Positions 58,370 to 64,000 of a stretch of 64,000 nucleotides of DNA are shown one piece after another (position 1 is the stretch's first letter; every line of letters begins with the position of its first letter). Location: the NCBI GenBank assembly GCA_037157565.1, contig JAZHRO010000026.1, positions 30,742,501-30,806,500 of the forward strand, given 5' to 3'. The stretch is from Thalassia testudinum. Its lineage: Eukaryota > Streptophyta > Magnoliopsida > Alismatales > Hydrocharitaceae. The notes below the pieces were generated by a model, which ran no database searches, was not told the DNA's origin, and worked only from the letters and a program-made list of their open reading frames with translations. The translations under genes and the position numbers were made by a program.

Positions 58370-58913
58370 TGATCAATCTCCTTGGCGAAAGGAGGATCTA
58401 ACTCAACAAATAAAATAATGCAATCACAGAAAATAGGCACAAGAGTTGGTGACCCAATTCCACTCGAAGGGGTATATGTCTGGGAGGAGGGTAGTGCTCC
58501 TGAACTTCTACCCAAATTAGCGAGTAGTATAGAATCTATAGTTTTCTCCCTCTCAAATTACGTGTAGACAGTCCCAGAGAGCCTCTCTTCCCTATTTATA
58601 GTATAAGAAATATCCCAACAACATTAAATCTCCTATAACGGTTCTCACGGATTCTCCGGCACGTTCATTATTTAGCTATTAATAATGCAAGTAATGCCAC
58701 CGTTAATGTCGACATGGGCGTCATGGGTGTTGTTGCCTCTTCGACTCCGATCAATCCGGGTCTTTCGGCGAGCCGATCATATCCGGATCCGCCCAGATGA
58801 AGGCGGGTCAAGCGGGGCCAAATCCACCTGTTTGCTTGGTATTCAGGAAGCCAGATCCTTCTTCGAGCTTCGTGCGAAGTTTTGAATCCAATAGTACTTT
58901 TTGCCCCGTATCA
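58370..58913 (-). repeat. 5' LTR of Tat-2
   Basis: On the - strand it starts TGATACGGGGCAAAAAGTAC and ends GAGATTGATCA. It is collinear with 27354-27921. The TATA box is at 58592-58600 (CTATAAATAGG on the - strand). Confidence 0.88.
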
Positions 58914-58918
58914 CCAAC

Positions 58919-59234
58919 CCACAAATTATTAAAATTTAAAAAATATATAATATATATGTTAATTTTGTTACGTAGCTAATTAATCTATATTTTTAGCTTT
59001 ATCATGTCATTGTAGATTAAATATTGAAATCCTTCACCATGTAACATTATAGATTATACATTAAATATTGAATATCTTGCATTAAAGATTATATATATTC
59101 AATAATATTAGATATTTTATATAATCATTTTTAAAAATTGGTATACAATTAAACTTTTTATTAGATGTAAAATAAAATTTTTCATGTTTGTACATCTTTA
59201 CCCATATTCATATGTGAAAAGGTAAAGAAATGCA
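58919..59234. other. AT-rich intergenic DNA, nothing recognised
   Basis: Low-complexity AT-rich sequence right of the Tat-2 target duplication. Confidence 0.6.
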
Positions 59235-59702
59235 CATTTGCAACATGTAGAGTGAGAGAAAGTGATTTCAATCGGTGTATTTTGATTTTTCATCAGTGAA
59301 AATCACTTTTCATATGTGAAAAATCACTTTCTAATTGAAAATTTGCTTTTCCATAGGTGTGTTTTTCATTTTCAACCGATGTGTTTTGATTTTCAATTTG
59401 TGGGAAACTGTTTTGAACAGGTACCGATTGAGAGGCAAAACGCATCAATATATTTTCATTTTCAACAATTCGCTTTTCCATAGGTGTGTTTTTCATTTTC
59501 AACCAATGTGTTTTGATTTTCAATTTGTGGGAAACTGTTTTGAACAGGTACCGATTGAGAGGCAAAACGCATCAATATATTTTCATTTTCAACTGGTTGA
59601 AAATGTATTTTGATAATTTTGACTTTCAATCAATGTGTTTTAATTTTTAATCAGTTGATTCTTTGAACAGGGGCATGAATGGAAGCTACACATTGCAAAA
59701 TG
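59235..59702. repeat. Fold-back or MITE-like repeat with an internal 127-bp tandem duplication
   Basis: Ends CATTTGCAACATGTAG (59235-59250) and the inverse CATTTTGCAATGTGTAG (59702-59686) form imperfect terminal inverted repeats. Inside, 59345-59471 is repeated at 59472-59594 with one visible mismatch (caaccgatg against caaccaatg). No convincing target duplication was found. The open frames here only read through the repeat. Confidence 0.6.
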
Positions 59703-60737
59703 TATTACAACGTGTGTTTCCGTAGTCAAACCCTATTCATATCTTATGTTGTTCAGTTGCTTATCAATATTTGTATTTAAAGTACTTTATATTTAACCGA
59801 TGGGTTACCCAAGCTCATCTTGATCCTTGAAAATAGGACTTGGGCTAAGTCTTTAAACCCACAAGTCAACTCGATTAGGGCTTAAATCAAGATTTTCAAA
59901 AGTTCAACCCAATCGACCTAATCCATAGCCCACCTGACCCGACCCATGGGTAAGTCTACAAGCATGCATACATCCTAGATTCAATGTAGGCTTTAGTTCA
60001 TCGTCTTCTTCGTGTTGGTAATTCCCTTGCCCTTATCCCCATAATTGGTCCTGAAATAGTGATCAAGATAATCGACAAATCGATAACGACATGGATATAT
60101 ACACCAGTTCCTCTGTTGGAGCCATGCTTGAATCCCCTCCAGGGTTATAGAACATATCGACAGATAGCCTGTCACCACACTAATTTGCATAGATGTGATG
60201 GATTGAGTTCTTGTAAATTCCATTGCTCACTACCTCTACCTACAAGATTCCAACATTATTAATATATTTCGACTAGCTTAAACATGCATAAGTTTGTTAT
60301 AGCCCAATCTCTTCCAATGAGCTTAATTGGTAATTTAGTTACTTTGTAATTTGGCTTAACTAATAAATACATATAACATATAAAAGGATACACTTATAAT
60401 GTTTCTAATATGACATTCATATATAATATAACGATAGGTACAATGAAATAGTTACTTAAAAGTTAAAAATTATGAAGTAAAGAGAAGAATGATCTCTCAC
60501 TAAATGAATGATAACTAGCGAATTAAGTCTTTCAAGATTCAGAGGGCAGGATATCTTAGAAATTGACCAATTATTTGGGAATAGTTTTTTCAACTTGATT
60601 AGCAATAAGCGTCAAAAGGTATCTTTTGGTTTAGTTTACTTGGGAGGTAAACCCTTCGAAAGGAGGGTTAACTCCTGTTTACTTCACTACTTGATCCCCT
60701 TTTACTTAACACCAGTTGTCCCCTCACAACAACATTT
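59703..60737. other. Intergenic, nothing recognised
   Basis: No gene recognised. The block 59925-59956 (ccacctgacccgacccatgg) looks like a hAT-type terminus, but its partner was not established. Confidence 0.55.
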
Positions 60738-61260
60738 TGCACCTACACTGACGGTTACAGCGATGGTCATTTTGACCTATACCGACGGTTACAGCGATGG
60801 TCATTTTGACCTATACCGACGGTTACTAACCGTCGGTATAGGTCAAAATGACCAGCTGTAGGTCCAAAGAGCTATTCCGACAGTCATTGAAGGTGTTCTC
60901 TTAAGAGGCGTCACTGTAGGCAACACCGACGATTTTTTACCATCAGTGTTGTACCTAGAGCTAAGCGACGGTCATATTTTAATAAGCCTCTGATTTTATG
61001 ATTATTCCAACAACAATGCTTATGACCGTTGGTATAGACCTATAGTATTAACAAAAGCTTTTGTCAATGTAGTGTAGAAGTTTTTTTCAATGGAAAAATC
61101 GTTGGTAAAACTGTCACTATAAATAAATAGGTTATTACCCTACACAAAACATACATTAATGCTTATTTCCGTTGATGTTGATGTCGATGAAAGTCCTTAA
61201 TGAATATAAAAAAATATATCCCTAATATATCATCATTGAGACATCCCTGTATTTAAAATC
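60738..61260 (+). repeat. CACTA-like dispersed repeat (right copy) with a perfect palindrome
   Basis: A 34-bp unit (acggttacagcgatggtcat...) is duplicated in tandem from 60751. A perfect 27-bp inverted repeat with a 1-base centre lies at 60799-60853, centred on ACCGACGGTTA / TAACCGTCGGT. More ACCGT/ACGG motifs follow, and TTTTGTCAATGTAGTG near 61059-61074 resembles a CACTA 3' terminus. The 1237-1575 repeat is its diverged relative. Confidence 0.65.
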
Positions 61261-61403
61261 TAAATTGAGAGGCTGATTAATCAATAAACAAAGTCATCTA
61301 AAGTATATTTTTTAATGAGAATTAAAATTCTTGCATGTGAAATGTCAATTTACCATTCTAACAAAGTCATCTAACTTGTATTGAAGAATGCATTAACAGT
61401 CAC

Positions 61404-61774
61404 CTGTAAGGGCTTCTTTTGAATTTATCTGCAACTGATAATAAGAGGCTAATATATTTGCTCCTTCCTTCGGCCTTAGAATCCAAAATATCAGGCAAGA
61501 AAGCAACAAAACAGATGGCAGCAGAAGCACACTTCTCTTCCATGACATCCTATAGCATCTTTCAGGTCAGTCCAGTTTTCTACTGGCTTGCAGGGAATAG
61601 CAAAAACATAAAAAACAGGAACTTACTGGGATGTTAGTGTCAAGCTGCTCTAGTGCAAACGATTCAATTGCTGAAGCACTTCTTACACCCTCGAAAAGAA
61701 AAAGAACTGTCCTTGCCGGCACCAAACACCAAGATAGTAGGAAAGCCTTGAACACCAAACTTGCTCACAAGTGA
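61404..61774 (-). pseudogene. Protein disulfide isomerase-like (PDIL2-3 type) gene fragment, two exons
   Basis: PDIL2-3-type proteins are ER thioredoxin-fold isomerases. Exon 1 (61774-61627, - strand) follows acceptor TTCTCAG and reads SLVSKFGVQGFPTILVFGAG, then after a +1 frameshift EGVRSASAIESFALEQLDTN, ending at CCCA|GTAAGT. Exon 2 (about 61588-61404) has a short frame-shifted start (PVE...), then VMEEKCASAAICFVAFLPDI, LDSKAEGRSKYISLLLSVAD and KFKRSPYR up to donor AG|GTGACT. Both are consecutive parts of the second thioredoxin-like domain and linker. The intervening intron is only about 40 bp. CxxC active sites and gene ends are not visible, so this is a gene fragment. Confidence 0.82.
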
Positions 61775-63629
61775 CTGAGAACAAAAATGCACACGTCAGA
61801 AATTATGGCAAACTGAATTAGGGATAATACATCTCCAATTATATGACAAACTGAATTAGGGATAATTAAACTACGAATAAAAATTTCCTTCAATGGTTTA
61901 TGGATATCCAAAGCTATTCATAATTTGACATTTACCACCCTTACTGTCATGTATAGCAGCACCCTTTACATCACCAAACTTTGGATATATCATGTCTTTG
62001 ATGTAGACTTCTGCCTCTGCAGGTTACGTAATAACTTCCGAATGTCTTCAGTCAGTTAAATTTCATGCCGGTCTATTTGATCGACAAAGGGCAGAGACAA
62101 ACTTTACAAGTTAGAGACCAACAATGATAATGTAACGAAGAGAGAAGAAGATGCATCTAAATTACGATACAATGGGAAATGCAAGAGAACTAACAGTACT
62201 CTTATATATCACATAGAAACGCACGCCATCCTTACACAAGAAATTAACTGCAGAATAGATGAAAACAATAACAAAGAGATAGAAAGAAGCACAAAACTCG
62301 AAGAGAAAATCTAAAAAATTCTCACGGAATCATTTAAGGTTGATTTTGGCCTCTTTCTGGATGGAAGTTTTTTTTTTTTGAATTGTAAAATACAGTTCTG
62401 CCAGAGGAGAGGAGGAAGTTGGATACAATAATTTATCTTCCCAACTTTTACATTAATTCTCGACAATGTGGCGAAAGTTTTCGTCAACTTTGCTTCCTGC
62501 TCAGCAATGTGCTGGAGAAATCGTAAAGGTTTTTGCATGCAGAGCTGTTAACAGAAGCCACCTTCCTAGTAGATCGTAAAGGTTTGTGCATGCAAGATCC
62601 TTCAAAAGGCCTCGTTTATGTAGCCAAATTACTAGTAGAATGTCTTTGTTGTGCAAGCTGTTTACCCACTGATTGACATTATGCAGTGCCTCAAGACATG
62701 TTGGGCTTAGAAGTCATATTTGGGGGAAACTGTTAACAGAAGCCAGCTTTTGTCTTATTTAATTTCATTTTATTTTTGGAAAAGAACCTACAGGGTATCT
62801 GCATATTGTACCTATTTTTTGGTTCGTTATGTAGGGAAAGTACTTCACAGCCTTTCCCATATAGATGTTAGTTACTCCTTTTGAGGACTTTGCTTGCTAC
62901 TATATGCTGGCAGAGGTCCACAGATATTTAGACAACTTTTTCAAGAAAGTTGTTAAGCTAATTTATGTCTTCATATATTATATGTGATGTGATTTAAAGT
63001 GTACTTACCTCTATCATAATTACTTTGGTTTACTTAGCCTAAATACTATTTTAAGCTTGCTCTATGATGTGACCCTCATCATCATAAAAAAAAAGAATTA
63101 TGTAACATGGAACAAATCCTTATTCATCATGCTAGTCTATTGACCTTATTCCAAAGTGACAAATGGTCCCTAAAAGCATAAACCAACCACAATCTCCACA
63201 GTTCCATAGTGCAACCCTTCTCTATCGAAGGAAGGAAACAGGTCTGGTGGCTGTTGTGTGAATTCTATTATGTTGGAGTAAATTTCTTTGTAATATAAGA
63301 GCCGATTTATTTACAAAGAGTCTGTATGCTCCTGTTCATTGCAGATCGTTGTGGGGATTAAGTTTGATTGTGCAAAAGGCATATTAAATTTCTTAATATT
63401 TCTTCACTGCCAAAGTTAGCACAAAGTTTGTGGTTGATTGGAAGTGCGAGGACAATCTGACATGATTTATTTAAGTTTTTATCCCTGAATTTTATTAATT
63501 TTGCATTAGTTTGGCATATTAATCTTGTTTTGCACTTAGATTGCATTGTTGATGCACATTGAGGTGCAACTCCTTTAAAATTAGCTTTAAAATGAGTAGA
63601 TGATTGTATATGTAACTGTGAAGGAACAA
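61775..63629. other. Intergenic or intronic, no further gene assigned
   Basis: The sequence upstream of the PDI-like exons on the - strand could include intron. A 39-bp tandem repeat containing 'caaactgaattagggataat' lies at about 61810-61868, and 'cgtaaaggttt' with 'tgcatgca' is repeated at 62521 and 62574. A 75-codon - strand frame at 62311-62538 was not recognised. Confidence 0.5.
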
Positions 63630-63682
63630 TGCCACGTGGTAGTCCACAAGGCACAGTTGCGACGTGGACAGTCCATGTGGCA
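63630..63682. repeat. Imperfect inverted repeat containing G-box-like CACGTGG
   Basis: TGCCACGTGGTAGTCCAC (63630-63647) pairs with the reverse complement of 63664-63682 (TGCCACATGGACTGTCCAC). The loop is about 16 bp. It may be a short fold-back element or chance. Confidence 0.45.
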
Positions 63683-64000
63683 GTGAAGATATGATATAGG
63701 GCCAAACAAAAGTAAGAAACATGAACCTATGGAACTGGTTGGTAAATCTTATACATTATTGGCAAAGATGATTACAAATGTACCAATGGCATATTACTTC
63801 TGTCAATTCTACTTCCAAAATGAATAATATTGAGCTATTCTGCTATTGAGAAGATAATGTAAAGCTCTTCTGCACCTGAATACAGTGAGGTTCTCAGATC
63901 TGGAAGCAAACCATAGATAAAATCATAATGATATCAGTTCCTTATTCCTTACCATAAACCATAGATAAAACCAATCAAGCAGTTGCTTTGAAAGCCGATT
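63683..64000. other. Intergenic to window end
   Basis: No gene recognised. 'accatagataaaa' occurs twice near the end (63911 and 63960). Confidence 0.55.

Larger units (their letters stand above)
27349..58918 (-). mobile_element. Tat-2: second decayed Tat-lineage element, with nested insertions
   Basis: LTRs lie at 58370-58913 (5') and 27354-27921 (3'). The candidate target duplication is ccaac (58914-58918) and ttaac (27349-27353), differing by two transitions. Gene order matches Tat-1: gag, protease, RT, RNase H, second RNase H, integrase, antisense gene, tandem repeats, 3' LTR. Insertions are a copy of the 5-kb LTR family (29202-34276) in the antisense gene and an Athila-like element (41882-57760) in gag. 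Without them it would be about 10.6 kb. Open frames are longer than in Tat-1, so decay is less advanced, but every gene still has stops. Confidence 0.9.

Noticed and set aside
2005..58913. The window as one giant inverted duplication
   Set aside because: The two Tat elements have different target duplications, diverged LTRs, different repeat periods and different insertion positions of nested elements.
27216..59958. A hAT-type element enclosing the whole of Tat-2
   Set aside because: 'taggggctccatcgacccaa' and 'ccacctgacccgacccatgg' look like hAT termini, but the adjacent 8-bp sequences do not match and the ends pair poorly.
60685..61074. A complete small CACTA element (CACTAC to TGTAGTG)
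   Set aside because: The flanking 3-bp sequences differ (ctt and tag), and homology to the left copy continues past the supposed 3' end.
62311..62538. 75-codon - strand frame as an exon of the PDI-like gene
   Set aside because: Its sequence does not match the thioredoxin-like domains of PDI, and no supporting splice sites were found.

Overview
The window is nuclear DNA of a flowering plant from a gene-poor, heterochromatin-like region. Almost everything in it is decayed and nested LTR retrotransposon sequence. I found no intact host gene. The plant assignment rests on Ty3/gypsy Tat and Athila polyproteins, a Ty1/copia Sirevirus LTR, and fragments of four plant genes: formate dehydrogenase, kinesin-13, a TBC RabGAP and a protein disulfide isomerase. 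I cannot place the species.

Layout. 1-1999 is intergenic and holds a diverged dispersed repeat. 2000-25746 is Tat-lineage element 'Tat-1' on the + strand. Its LTRs are 2005-2650 and 25083-25741, with target-site duplications (TSDs) ctaat/ctaaa. It holds gag, protease, RT, two RNase H domains and integrase up to 12238, then a multi-exon gene on the opposite strand. Tat-1 is split by three insertions. A hAT-type element (3454-7314) sits in gag. An Athila-type solo LTR (12523-16778), itself split by a solo LTR (12530-14171), and a 5.07-kb solo LTR (19057-24124) both sit in the antisense gene. 25747-27348 is a spacer.

27349-58918 is a second Tat element, 'Tat-2', on the - strand. Its LTRs are 58370-58913 (5') and 27354-27921 (3'). 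It has the same gene order and the same antisense gene, here on the + strand. A second copy of the 5-kb LTR family (29202-34276) and a complete Athila-like element (41882-57760, - strand) interrupt it. The 5' LTR of that Athila element is a composite containing a Sirevirus 3' end (53923-55950). 58919-64000 is intergenic, with a fold-back repeat, a palindromic CACTA-like repeat related to the one at the left end, and fragments of a PDI-like gene.

How it fits together. The Tat and Athila genes once formed gag-pol polyproteins for reverse transcription and integration; all are now broken by stops, frameshifts or insertions. Two points stand out. First, the hAT-type element carries pieces of three unrelated host genes, all on one strand and with most splice junctions preserved, so it is a Pack-type gene-shuffling element. 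Second, both Tat elements carry a long antisense gene with a coiled coil and introns at matching positions, which suggests a function kept for some time in this lineage. Identities and boundaries come from reading the sequence. No database search or alignment was run, so percentages are not given.
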